Below, piece by piece: positions 50,420 to 58,985 of a stretch of 64,000 nucleotides of DNA. The notes under the pieces were generated by a model. It was not told where the DNA came from, ran no database searches, and was given only the letters and a program-made list of their open reading frames with translations. Origin of the DNA: an uncultured Duncaniella sp. (GTDB lineage Bacteria; Bacteroidota; Bacteroidia; Bacteroidales; Muribaculaceae); contig CAJTMJ010000014.1 in NCBI GenBank assembly GCA_910577335.1, positions 18,815 to 82,814 on the forward strand, written 5' to 3'. The position numbers were made by a program, and so were the translations under genes. Each line of letters opens with the position of its first letter. Position 1 is the first letter of the stretch.

Positions 50420-50845
50420 TTAGAACGGAAGGTCGTCGGTAGGATTAGGAGCCAAGTCGGGAGCAGGGGGAGCCGGAGTAGCAGCAGGAGCTGCATATCC
50501 TTGCGGCATCTGTGTGGCAGGACCGTAAGACGGCGCAGGAGCTGCCCCATAAACCGGCGCGGGGGCGCCCATTGTGGCATTGGGATCTTCTGCCTTCCAT
50601 GCACGACATTCCACATACCAACGTCCGTTATATTCGCGGCTGTCAATATCAAAGCTGATTTTAACCACCTGACCTACCTGAAGAGGGAACTGGTCAACAC
50701 GGTCACCGAAGAAGTTAAAAAACACCTTGCGGGGATATGTCTCCTGTGTTTCCAACACATACTCACGTTTTTTCCACGCATTTCCCTTTTGGGAAGTGCC
50801 GCCCACTTCCGGGAGAGCAACTATAATTTTTCCTGTAACTTCCAT
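50420..50845 (-). CDS. DUF3127 OB-fold protein with SSB-like acidic tail
   Basis: 141 aa. Residues 1-85 fit DUF3127, a Bacteroidota domain with a predicted OB fold (MEVTGKIIVALPEVGGTSQK, then WKKREYVLETQETYPRKV, GQVVKISFDIDSREYNGRWY). Residues 90-130 are a Pro/Ala/Gly-rich linker. The last residues, PTDDLPF, mimic the DDDIPF tail that single-stranded-DNA-binding proteins use to recruit repair and replication enzymes. A DNA-linked role is inferred. It is not a classical Ssb. A very good promoter lies upstream. Confidence 0.82.
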   Translation of the reverse strand: MEVTGKIIVALPEVGGTSQKGNAWKKREYVLETQETYPRKVFFNFFGDRVDQFPLQVGQVVKISFDIDSREYNGRWYVECRAWKAEDPNATMGAPAPVYGAAPAPSYGPATQMPQGYAAPAATPAPPAPDLAPNPTDDLPF

Positions 50846-50875
50846 TATGGATTATTTTTATCTAATTTAAGATTA

Positions 50876-50906
50876 CAAATTTAGTGATTTTTCCACATCT
50901 TACCAA
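50876..50906 (-). promoter_or_regulatory. promoter of the DUF3127 gene
   Basis: Minus strand: TTG (50906-50904), a 20-bp spacer, then TAAATTTG (50883-50876). The leader is about 25 nt. Confidence 0.72.
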
Positions 50907-50998
50907 CGAAACCATCCAAAACTTATAAACAATCCGAGCTAATGTTATCAACAATAACTCACCGACGGATTACGAGGTAAGAAGATTGATATAAATAT

Positions 50999-52462
50999 CT
51001 ATCGTCGCCAGAAGGATGGGAGGAAGAGGACTAAGAATGTGAATAATTCGAGACGGCCGACGAGCATCACAAACACAAGAAGCCATTTCACCGCATCGGG
51101 TAGGTATGCGAATGAACCTTCGACACCTGTAGCCCCATAGCCGAGTCCGTTACACCCTATGCAGGACGCCACCATGAATATCGCATCTATCATTGAATAG
51201 CCGAACAGGGTTATAAACGCTGACGATATGACTATCGTAAGTGTATAAAGCGTCACAAACGCTGAAACTCGTGACACAAGGCTGCTTTGAAGCTCGCTGC
51301 CATTAAGCCTGACGACATACACATGTTTAGGGAACACCGTCCTCTTTATCTCATTTATAAAATTGCGTCCCAACACCATGAAACGATCCACTTTGATACC
51401 ACCGGAGGTGGATCCCGTACATGCTCCGCAAATCATCAGCACGATTGTCATAAAAAGCACAAACGACCCCCATCCTTCAACTTCACTGATGGAAAATCCG
51501 GTAGAGGTGACAGCCGATATGACATGGAACAACGGATAGACCACCAAACGGTTAATCGACAAAGGCACACCGTCGATTAACGCTGAAAGCACAAACAACA
51601 GGTAGGCTACGAAAACCACCCCCGCAAAAGATTTGAACACATTATTCCTCAGCAGTTCCCTTATCCCATTCTTATAAGTGGAATACAACAGCATAAAGTT
51701 CAATCCGGCAATGAACATCACCACCGTAAGAACCACAAACACATAATCGGAATTCCAATATGATATACCTGCGTTATGCGTGGAAAAGCCGCCAGTCGCC
51801 ACAGCCGCAAATGTCTGGCACACGCTGTCAAAAAGATTCATAGGACCTATCCACAGCAGTATAATAGACACTAACGAAAGCAGACAATACACACCCCATA
51901 TCGAAAGGGCTGTCTGACGGATACGGGGATGCAGTTTGCCGTGAGTCATACCTGTCGCCTCCGCATTAAACATGGAAATTCCTACCGCCTTGTTAAATTC
52001 CGGCAGGACGGCAAGCATAAAGAATATGATACCAAGTCCCCCAACCCATTGTGTGAACGCTCGCCAGAACAATATCCCATGCGACTGCGCCTCCACATCA
52101 ACTATCATACTTGCTCCCGTGGTGGTAAAGCCCGATATAACCTCAAACACCGCATCGGTAAAACCTATGGGGTTAGCGCTAAGCATGAACGGGATTACGC
52201 CAAACAGGCTAAATACCACCCATACAAAAGCTGTTATTATAAATCCCTCACGACCTCTTATCGCTGTGGTCACCCTGCGTGTCAACAGTTCCACCACTCC
52301 GCCAACCACAGCAGAAGCCACAACCGCAACCGCAAACCCAAACCAGTCGCTCTCGCCATATATCAGACAAACAGCAAGCGGGATAAGCAACATAAGCGAC
52401 TCAACCAATACGAGTCTGCCTAAAATTTTGATTATAGAATTGGTCCTAAGAGTTGTTTTCAT
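50999..52462 (-). CDS. trkH: TrkH-family potassium uptake channel subunit
   Basis: 487 aa from ATG 52462 (MKTTLRTNSIIKILGRL); the frame reads on upstream into trkA, but that part is not homologous. TrkH forms the potassium path in the inner membrane and works with cytoplasmic TrkA. Four filter-like loops are visible: SGFTTTGASMIVD, VATGGFSTHNAGI, VTSTGFSISEVEG and CIGCNGLGYGATGVEG. The fourth is the weakest, which is usual in this superfamily. It starts 7 bp after the trkA stop codon, so the two form an operon. Confidence 0.93.
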   Translation of the reverse strand: MKTTLRTNSIIKILGRLVLVESLMLLIPLAVCLIYGESDWFGFAVAVVASAVVGGVVELLTRRVTTAIRGREGFIITAFVWVVFSLFGVIPFMLSANPIGFTDAVFEVISGFTTTGASMIVDVEAQSHGILFWRAFTQWVGGLGIIFFMLAVLPEFNKAVGISMFNAEATGMTHGKLHPRIRQTALSIWGVYCLLSLVSIILLWIGPMNLFDSVCQTFAAVATGGFSTHNAGISYWNSDYVFVVLTVVMFIAGLNFMLLYSTYKNGIRELLRNNVFKSFAGVVFVAYLLFVLSALIDGVPLSINRLVVYPLFHVISAVTSTGFSISEVEGWGSFVLFMTIVLMICGACTGSTSGGIKVDRFMVLGRNFINEIKRTVFPKHVYVVRLNGSELQSSLVSRVSAFVTLYTLTIVISSAFITLFGYSMIDAIFMVASCIGCNGLGYGATGVEGSFAYLPDAVKWLLVFVMLVGRLELFTFLVLFLPSFWRR

Positions 52463-52469
52463 AACTTTA

Positions 52470-53804
52470 CTATCTAAACAGCTTTTCCACCTTGGAAAGC
52501 GCACCCGATATAAAAAATACCACAACTTGGTCGCCGGGTAATACCTGTGTATTACCTCCTACCAGCTGACCTTCGCCATTGCGGATAAGACCGCCGATTG
52601 TAAGCTCTCTCGGCAATGACAGGTCACCTATCGGTTTGGATACAATTTTTGAATCCTTAGGGGCTATCATTCCGGTAACCTCAGCCTGATCAAGTGACAG
52701 GCACTGGGTGGTCACCACATTCGAGTCAAGCAACACATTCAATATCTTACCGGCATTCAGGAGTTTCTTATTGATAATCTTACCTATCGAAAGGCTTTCA
52801 GCCTCAGGCACATACTGCAACTCTTCGATTCTTGCCAATGTCTTTGTCACGCCATGCTCTCTTGCCACCATACATGACACAATATTGGTCTCGGAGCTTC
52901 CCGTAAGGGCAAGAAACGCATCACAACCGTCAACACCCTCTTCTTTGAGCGTGACCACATCATTTGATGTCGCATTCACCACCACGGTGTTCGGGAACCT
53001 TGCGGCAATAATCTGGCACCTCTCCCTGTTTGGGTCTATTACCGTTATCTCATATTTAGAATCTATCAATTCCAAAAGTTTTTCGGTGACACGTCCAGCC
53101 CCTGAAATCATTATGCGCCGCACTTTAGACTCATGCTTGCCGCATAATGCCGGGAGACGATCCACATTCTCAGGAAGCACCGAGAAATAAATCGTGTCAC
53201 CCTCTTTGAGCATGTCATCGCCTCGTGGTATTATGATCTCTCCACCTCTTTTTATGGCAGACACATGGAACACCCTTAAATCCTTGGGTACGTCACGCAG
53301 CAACACTCCACACAACGAGCCTGAGGCTTCCATCCTGACACCCACCACAAAAAGCTCGCCATGATGGAATTGAAACCATTCGCTCACCCAATTATGTTCT
53401 ATAAACTGTACTATCTCCTCCGCTGCAAGCTTCTCAGGAAATATGGTAAGGTCTATGCCGTGCCGTTTCAGCATATCAGCCACCTTCTCTGTGGCAAATT
53501 CTGAATTATCCACACGAGCCACACATTTGCGAGCACCGCAATCCTTAGCCAACTCGCATGAAATTATATTGACTGTCTCATCAGGAGTCACAGCCACAAA
53601 CAGATCTGCGCTCTCGATGCCACATTGCAATAGGTTTTGTCTTGACATCGGCGAGCCTTCAAAAGTTATGAAATTACTCACCGCATCAAGTTCCGCCAAT
53701 CGTTCCCGATCAGTACCCATGAGCACTATATCCTGATTTTCAACGGAAAGCATATTAGCGAGATGTGTTCCGGTCTCGCCATCGCCAGCTATTATAATTC
53801 TCAT
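52470..53804 (-). CDS. trkA: Trk system potassium uptake regulator TrkA
   Basis: 444 aa, normal length. Peripheral gating subunit that binds nucleotides. Two tandem RCK units: Rossmann motif MRIIIAGDGETGTHLANMLS (1-20) with TrkA-C at about 145-225, and IMISGAGRVTEKLLELIDSK (about 231-250) with a second TrkA-C at about 365-444. It precedes trkH in the operon, the order common in Bacteroidota. A -7 element TAATTTTG lies about 26-33 bp upstream. Confidence 0.95.
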   Translation of the reverse strand: MRIIIAGDGETGTHLANMLSVENQDIVLMGTDRERLAELDAVSNFITFEGSPMSRQNLLQCGIESADLFVAVTPDETVNIISCELAKDCGARKCVARVDNSEFATEKVADMLKRHGIDLTIFPEKLAAEEIVQFIEHNWVSEWFQFHHGELFVVGVRMEASGSLCGVLLRDVPKDLRVFHVSAIKRGGEIIIPRGDDMLKEGDTIYFSVLPENVDRLPALCGKHESKVRRIMISGAGRVTEKLLELIDSKYEITVIDPNRERCQIIAARFPNTVVVNATSNDVVTLKEEGVDGCDAFLALTGSSETNIVSCMVAREHGVTKTLARIEELQYVPEAESLSIGKIINKKLLNAGKILNVLLDSNVVTTQCLSLDQAEVTGMIAPKDSKIVSKPIGDLSLPRELTIGGLIRNGEGQLVGGNTQVLPGDQVVVFFISGALSKVEKLFR

Positions 53805-53829
53805 ATTATTGCATAATAATTTTAGCGTC

Positions 53830-53837
53830 CAAAATTA
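53830..53837 (-). promoter_or_regulatory. -7 element for trkAH
   Basis: Minus strand TAATTTTG. The region where a -33 box would be falls inside the palindromic repeat at 53851-53891, so the repeat may shape this promoter. Confidence 0.55.
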
Positions 53838-53850
53838 CAAATATTCTCAT

Positions 53851-53891
53851 TGAATTGATTTAAACTTTTTATAAAATGTTAAATCAGTTCA
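53851..53891. repeat. short palindromic repeat (AACTGATTTAAAC family), copy 2
   Basis: TGAATTGATTTAAAC (53851-53865), a 12-base AT spacer, then GTTAAATCAGTTCA (53878-53891). It is 41 bp long and almost the same as 6405-6441. A related, less regular stretch follows at 53951-53978. Confidence 0.75.
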
Positions 53892-53998
53892 TTAGAAGCC
53901 ATATATATTTAACAACATATTTTACGGACATTTTAAGTATCCGAATAACCGATTTAACATTTTTATGAAAAAGTTCCCAACCGATCCTATTCGTTTAT

Positions 53999-54010
53999 TG
54001 AACTGATTTA
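53999..54010 (+). repeat. single repeat end TGAACTGATTTA
   Basis: Exact copy of the first 12 bases of the 194-bp element, here without a nearby inverted partner. The whole gap 53805-54189 (385 bp) holds only repeats of this family and two promoter-like boxes; no frame is convincing. Confidence 0.6.
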
Positions 54011-54043
54011 AGAAAAAACGCTCAAAATCTGATATTATTTTTA

Positions 54044-54076
54044 TATCTTTGTTCAGGCTTCTAAGTTTTACCTTTG
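54044..54076 (+). promoter_or_regulatory. two candidate -7 elements for the sulfatase operon
   Basis: TATCTTTG (54044-54051) and TACCTTTG (54069-54076). The first contains a TTG that sits 17 bp before the second, so it could instead act as the -33 of the second. The leader would be 110-140 nt. Confidence 0.45.
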
Positions 54077-54189
54077 ATCTTTCGCAATTATAGATTTAGA
54101 TCTGCAAATTACGAAGTCTTATTCTCCATCTCTCACATTAAACTATATCTATTATCCGCTTTGTGAATCATAACGCATTATGTAGGACC

Positions 54190-55638
54190 ATGAAAAAGAA
54201 CTTATTTTACTACTGCGGTTTGCTTGCTGCCACAATACCAAGTCAGATAGTCAATGCTGCGACTCCGGCTTCTGCTTCCAAAAAGCAGGCTACCCCTGAC
54301 CGTCCCAACATCATCTTCATACTTGCCGACGATCTTGGGTTCGGAGATATTTCATGCTATGGTAGTCAATATATCAAGACACCCAATATTGACAAACTTG
54401 CCGAGACTGGGACTCGATTCACACAATGCTACGCAGGGTCCGGCATCAGTTCCCCTTCCCGTTGTTCACTAATCACGGGGAAGAACACCGGCAATACGAC
54501 AATCCGTGACAATATGTGTACAGCGGGCGGGCTTACCGGCTACAAGATTAACACCAAAGGGGACACATCCATCGTACGCCGAGCCAACATACTTCCTACC
54601 GACACCACTATCGCTACTGTATTGAAAGCCGCAGGATACAAAACTTGTCTTGTAAATAAATGGCATCTTGACGGATACGACCCAAAGGCATCTCCCATCT
54701 ATCGTGGCTTCGACGAGTTCCACGGGTGGCTTATAAGCACCGTTGAATCCAATTCACCTTACTACTACCCTTACAACCGTTTCGATAACGACAAACTCAT
54801 CCATATAAAGGAAAACGAACACGATAAGCACGTAAAGCATAACACCGACATCTCTACCGACGATGCCATTGACTTTATAAAACGGAACAAAAATAACCCG
54901 TTCTTCCTCTATCTTGCATACGATGCGCCACATGAACCATATATCATTGACAACACGTCTTGGTATGATGATGAATCATGGGACATGAACGACAAGCGAT
55001 ATGCTTCGCTCGTCACCCACATGGATGCTGCCATTGGACGGTTATTGAAAGCACTCGACAAGCTAAAGTTGCGCGATAACACTCTCATCATATTTGCCTC
55101 CGATAATGGTGCCGCAATACAAGCCCCGCTGAAACTATTTAATTGCAACGCCGGTTTTCGTGGTCGTAAGGCTCAATTATATGAGGGTGGCATCCGTGTA
55201 CCCTTCATTGTGAACCAACCCAACAAAGTACCGGTGCAGACTCTTGACAACATAATCTATTTCCCCGATGTAATGCCAACATTCGCTGCCCTCACCGATT
55301 CGGAAAACACATTACCGCAAGGTTACAATGGGATCAACATTCTTCCTCTCTTCTATGGCAAGGAATCATACGAAGATGGCAAACCTGTGAATACCGACGA
55401 CCGACTGCTTTATTGGGAATTCCCAGGCAAACAACGTGCAGCTCGAAAGGGTGACTGGAAATGTGTTACAATTAAGAAAAACGCTCCTCTCGAACTTTAT
55501 AATTTGAGAGAAGACCCAACCGAAAGCAATAATCTCGCTGAAAAATATCCGGAGATGGTTGAGGAATTTGACAAGGCAATGAGAGCGGCACGCAAACCAT
55601 CGCCCAACTGGCCTCTGCCTGATGATGACTTGAAATAG
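54190..55638 (+). CDS. Serine-type sulfatase
   Basis: 482 aa from ATG 54190; a GTG at 54163 is in frame but the signal peptide MKKNLFYYCGLLAATIPSQI starts here. Alkaline-phosphatase-fold sulfatase. The metal site begins RPNIIFILADDLGFGDISCY. The signature GISSPSRCSLITGK has Ser (about residue 87) at the position that must be oxidised to formylglycine, so this is a Ser-type enzyme needing an anaerobic maturase, which is the next gene. KWHLDGYD and ASDNGAAI hold further active-site residues. A glycan or mucin sulfate is the likely substrate. Confidence 0.95.
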   Translation: MKKNLFYYCGLLAATIPSQIVNAATPASASKKQATPDRPNIIFILADDLGFGDISCYGSQYIKTPNIDKLAETGTRFTQCYAGSGISSPSRCSLITGKNTGNTTIRDNMCTAGGLTGYKINTKGDTSIVRRANILPTDTTIATVLKAAGYKTCLVNKWHLDGYDPKASPIYRGFDEFHGWLISTVESNSPYYYPYNRFDNDKLIHIKENEHDKHVKHNTDISTDDAIDFIKRNKNNPFFLYLAYDAPHEPYIIDNTSWYDDESWDMNDKRYASLVTHMDAAIGRLLKALDKLKLRDNTLIIFASDNGAAIQAPLKLFNCNAGFRGRKAQLYEGGIRVPFIVNQPNKVPVQTLDNIIYFPDVMPTFAALTDSENTLPQGYNGINILPLFYGKESYEDGKPVNTDDRLLYWEFPGKQRAARKGDWKCVTIKKNAPLELYNLREDPTESNNLAEKYPEMVEEFDKAMRAARKPSPNWPLPDDDLK

Positions 55639-55664
55639 GAATTTGGATTAAGCTAAAATGAAGA

Positions 55665-56927
55665 GTGAATAATTTAAATGACATTATCGCACCTTTCTCC
55701 AGAGCTTTGTATGTAATGCTAAAGCCTGTCGGGGCAAAATGCAACCTTGCTTGCAAGTATTGCTACTACTTGGAAAAAGAAAAATATTATAACAAAGAAA
55801 ATATAAGCTCACCCGAGCACACGAAAAACAATTTAATCCATGGAATGACTAATTTCATGGATGGAAGGCTATTGGAACAATTCACCAAAGAATATATCGA
55901 AATTCAAACTGTTCCACAGGTGCTTTTCACATGGCATGGGGGCGAACCACTCCTTCTACCCATTTCATATTATGAGAAAGCACTTGAATATCAACGTAAA
56001 TATGCACGAGGAAGACAAATAGACAATATATTGCAGACCAATGGTACACTACTCACAGACGAATGGTGTGAATTTCTGAAGAAAAACCATTTTCTTGTGG
56101 GTGTCTCCATTGACGGCACAGAAGAAATGCATGACCATTACCGCCTAACTAAACAGGGAGGGCCTTCATGGAAGAAGGTGATGCATGGAATCGAACTGCT
56201 CAAAAAACACAATGTTGAATGGAACGGCATGGCAGTGGTCAATGCATATAATGTCAAACATCCATTGGAGTTTTATCATTTTTTCAAGGATATAGGCTGC
56301 ACCTACATACAGTTTGCCCCTATAGTTGAAAGAAAAGATGGTGAAAACCTTAAAAGTTTAAAAGGTGAAAATGAGGATCTCACGGGACTTACGGAAGAAA
56401 GTATTGGTGCCCAAGAGTGGGGAGACTTTCTTTGTGCCATCTTTGACGAATGGGTACGCAATGATGTTGGCAAATACTTTGTAGAGATATTTGACAGCAT
56501 ACTTGCCAATTGGGTAGGAGAAGCGCCGGGCATCTGTGCCTTTGGAAAAGAGTGTGCGAATGTTGGTGTTGTGGAAAGGAACGGGGATATCTATTCATGC
56601 GATCACTTCGTTTTTCCGGAATACAGGTTAGGCAATGTACATAATGACTCTCTTATCTCCATGTTCTATGGGAATAAGCAACAGGATTTTGCCAAATGGA
56701 AAAGCAATCGGCTGCCTCGGCAGTGCAAAGAATGTAGCTTTTTATTTGCCTGTCACGGTGAGTGTCCCAAAAACAGGTTCATCAACGATTGCTATGGAAA
56801 TCCCGGACTCAACTATCTGTGTCAAGGCTATTACCATTTCTATGAACACGTCGCCCCATACATGGAATGGATGAAGGAAGAGTACTTAGCTGGTAGAGCT
56901 CCTGCCAATATTATGAAGATATTATAG
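55665..56927 (+). CDS. Anaerobic sulfatase-maturating radical SAM enzyme
   Basis: 420 aa, starting at GTG 55665 (MNNLNDIIAPFSRALYVMLK); the nearby ATG at 55658 leads to a stop. It oxidises the active-site Ser or Cys of sulfatases to formylglycine in the cytoplasm. The radical-SAM cluster is in GAKCNLACKYCYYLEKE (CxxxCxxC). The C-terminal SPASM part holds further cluster Cys: CAFGKECANV, DIYSCDHFV, and CKECSFLFACHGECPKNRF. It follows the sulfatase by 26 bp and is very likely its dedicated or general activator. Confidence 0.95.
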   Translation: MNNLNDIIAPFSRALYVMLKPVGAKCNLACKYCYYLEKEKYYNKENISSPEHTKNNLIHGMTNFMDGRLLEQFTKEYIEIQTVPQVLFTWHGGEPLLLPISYYEKALEYQRKYARGRQIDNILQTNGTLLTDEWCEFLKKNHFLVGVSIDGTEEMHDHYRLTKQGGPSWKKVMHGIELLKKHNVEWNGMAVVNAYNVKHPLEFYHFFKDIGCTYIQFAPIVERKDGENLKSLKGENEDLTGLTEESIGAQEWGDFLCAIFDEWVRNDVGKYFVEIFDSILANWVGEAPGICAFGKECANVGVVERNGDIYSCDHFVFPEYRLGNVHNDSLISMFYGNKQQDFAKWKSNRLPRQCKECSFLFACHGECPKNRFINDCYGNPGLNYLCQGYYHFYEHVAPYMEWMKEEYLAGRAPANIMKIL

Positions 56928-56993
56928 ATCAAAACTCGCACTATGTCTTCAAGAAAATTAGTGGGTATGTGACGATAATAGTGCGGATTTTCC

Positions 56994-57001
56994 TATATTT
57001 G
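56994..57001 (+). promoter_or_regulatory. -7 element for the EFR1-like gene
   Basis: TATATTTG, 30 bp before ATG 57032. It supports that start over the upstream in-frame codon at 56969. Confidence 0.5.
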
Positions 57002-57031
57002 TGTTACTATCATATTTCATTTGCTAAAATC

Positions 57032-57862
57032 ATGGAACTATACAATATAACATTCTCCCCTACAAGGACTTCTACCAAGGTCGCTAATGGTATTATAAGT
57101 GGTATGCAGTCAGTTAACGGCTGGAGTGTGACAGAGACTGATGTAACATACGCTCCCGCAAACGGTGACTCACCACTTGACGCCAATGGGATTGCTATTA
57201 TCTCGGCACCGGTCTATGGCGGCAAAATGGCGCCTATCGCCAAGGAACGTATGAAGCACCTGAAAGCTGACAGAACACCATGCATCATTGTGGCTGTCTA
57301 TGGCAATCGTGCATTTGAAAACGCCCTTAACGATATGTCGGAGTTCGTAAGTTCTCTTGGCTTTGTCCCGGTCGGAGCTGCTGCGTTTGTAGGTGAACAC
57401 ACTTACTCGTCAGCTGAAAACCCGATTGCCGTGGGGAGACCCGACAAGGAGGATATTGCCATCGCTGAAAATTTCGGTATGGCTATTGCCAAACGCTTCC
57501 TCGACAATAGCCTGAATCCTGTCAACACCATAACTATCACTGACGAACCGTCCCCTGCCGAGTCATTGGCAAACTTCCGTAACTTCGTGCAGGAGTATAT
57601 GCGCCAACAACAGGAAGCCCCCAAACAATATCTGCCTACTGTAGACACCCAACTCTGCAACAGATGTGGCACATGCATAGAAGTATGCCCCACGGCTGCC
57701 ATAAGCGATGACTGTCTTACGGTTGATCCCTCAAAATGTATAAAATGTTGCGCCTGCGTGAAATCATGTCCCGAAGGAGCACGCACTCTCTTCTCGCCGT
57801 TCGCCCCGGTACTTTCCGCTAATTTCAACCATCGCAAATCTCCAATTTGCAGGTTAGGATAA
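57032..57862 (+). CDS. EFR1-type flavodoxin-fold ferredoxin
   Basis: 276 aa from ATG 57032. N-terminal flavodoxin-like domain (about 1-175): MELYNITFSPTRTSTKVANG begins it, and SAPVYGGKMAPIAKERM is the FMN-loop region. C-terminal pair of 4Fe-4S clusters: CNRCGTCIEVCPTAAI (about 208-223) and CIKCCACVKSCPEGAR (about 234-249). EFRox/EFR1 proteins move electrons in anaerobes; the partner is unknown. A role in feeding the radical-SAM maturase upstream is possible but only inferred from position. Confidence 0.88.
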   Translation: MELYNITFSPTRTSTKVANGIISGMQSVNGWSVTETDVTYAPANGDSPLDANGIAIISAPVYGGKMAPIAKERMKHLKADRTPCIIVAVYGNRAFENALNDMSEFVSSLGFVPVGAAAFVGEHTYSSAENPIAVGRPDKEDIAIAENFGMAIAKRFLDNSLNPVNTITITDEPSPAESLANFRNFVQEYMRQQQEAPKQYLPTVDTQLCNRCGTCIEVCPTAAISDDCLTVDPSKCIKCCACVKSCPEGARTLFSPFAPVLSANFNHRKSPICRLG

Positions 57863-57904
57863 AAATTACATGCGCCAACTGACGGATAGATGGCAAATTT
57901 ATTG

Positions 57905-57912
57905 TAATTTTG
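57905..57912 (+). promoter_or_regulatory. -7 element for the Yip1-like gene
   Basis: TAATTTTG, 22 bp before ATG 57934. Confidence 0.5.
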
Positions 57913-57933
57913 TAGCTGCGAAATTTTTAGCGT

Positions 57934-58479
57934 ATGAAGGAATATCTCATGAACATGTTTCAACTGATACTTTCCCCCGGCAATGGGTGGGAAGACATTG
58001 ATAGTGCCAATGAGAATCCTCGCAAAATAGCCAAGTCGGGATACTATCCGCTGATTGCCGTAACTGCGGCGAGTGTGTTCATTCAAGGTATATATCATCA
58101 ATATATCCCTTTCATAGTGCTATTCCTGAGAATGTTTGTCACGTTTTTGGTATACTTCATAGCCTACTTTTTCGGGACATTCATACTTTCAATTTTTGTG
58201 GAATCCACTCTAAACGGCAGATATAATGAGCGTAAATGCCAGACATTCACGCTATACACACTCGGTCTGCTCGCACTTATATCGCTTATAGTCAATTGCC
58301 TTCCAGTAACCTCCATGATGCTTTTCTTCCTGCCTTTTTATGTGGCGTTAATCCAATGGAAAGCTACAAAATATATGGACATAAAGGAGGAAAAGATCGG
58401 TATCTTTATGATAATAGCGATATTGGGCGTATTGCTGCCACTATACTTTTTTTACTTTCTTTTCTCACTAATATTGTAA
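57934..58479 (+). CDS. Yip1-like small membrane protein
   Basis: 181 aa. The start MKEYLMNMFQLILSPGNGWE followed by four or five membrane helices is the pattern of Yip1-family membrane proteins in Bacteroidota. Helices at about 38-60, 62-88, 105-122, 126-140 and 158-180. A polar loop with NGRYNERKCQ lies after the second. No catalytic motif. It precedes smpB by 8 bp and is probably co-transcribed with it. Function unknown. Confidence 0.75.
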   Translation: MKEYLMNMFQLILSPGNGWEDIDSANENPRKIAKSGYYPLIAVTAASVFIQGIYHQYIPFIVLFLRMFVTFLVYFIAYFFGTFILSIFVESTLNGRYNERKCQTFTLYTLGLLALISLIVNCLPVTSMMLFFLPFYVALIQWKATKYMDIKEEKIGIFMIIAILGVLLPLYFFYFLFSLIL

Positions 58480-58487
58480 AATAACAC

Positions 58488-58940
58488 ATGAATCCGAAAG
58501 AAATAAACATAAAAAACAAGCGAGCCACATACGACTACGCCATATCAGACACATTTACAGCGGGGTTAGTGCTAACAGGCACCGAAATTAAAGCTCTGCG
58601 TCAAGGCAAAGCATCATTAGCCGATACATTCTGCTATGTTGACAACGGTGAAGTATGGGTTAAAAACATGTATATAGCTGAATATTTCTACGGCACTTAT
58701 AACAACCATTCCACTCGCCGCGACCGCAAGTTGTTGCTCAACCGCAAGGAGATAGCAAAGATTGAAAAAAGCGGTAAGGAAGCCGGCTACACCATCGTGC
58801 CGTTGCGTCTGTTTATTAATGATCGTGGGCTTGCAAAGCTTGTCATAGGAATCGCACGAGGCAAGAAGGAGTATGACAAACGTCAATCCATTAAGGAACG
58901 TGAGGACAAACGCACCATTGCCCGAATGATGGAAAAATAA
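58488..58940 (+). CDS. smpB: SsrA-binding protein SmpB
   Basis: 150 aa. It binds tmRNA and brings it to stalled ribosomes for trans-translation. The family sequence is clear: IKNKRATYDYAISDTFTAGL, LTGTEIKALRQGKASLADTF, KNMYIAEYFYGTYNNHSTRR, KLLLNRKEI and a basic C-terminal tail GKKEYDKRQSIKERE. Starts 8 bp after the Yip1-like gene. The tmRNA gene itself is not in the window. Confidence 0.97.
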   Translation: MNPKEINIKNKRATYDYAISDTFTAGLVLTGTEIKALRQGKASLADTFCYVDNGEVWVKNMYIAEYFYGTYNNHSTRRDRKLLLNRKEIAKIEKSGKEAGYTIVPLRLFINDRGLAKLVIGIARGKKEYDKRQSIKEREDKRTIARMMEK

Positions 58941-58985
58941 GTCAATGCAGTGCTATCGCTATAGTCACTGAGACTTTATTCCCTA

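Noticed and set aside
53805..54189. An attachment site or integron-like array
   Set aside because: Repeats of the palindrome family occur, but no integrase or cassette structure is present anywhere in the window.
57403..58101. A 232-codon open frame on the minus strand over the ferredoxin gene
   Set aside because: The iron-sulfur motifs on the plus strand are unmistakable; the reverse frame is a by-product.
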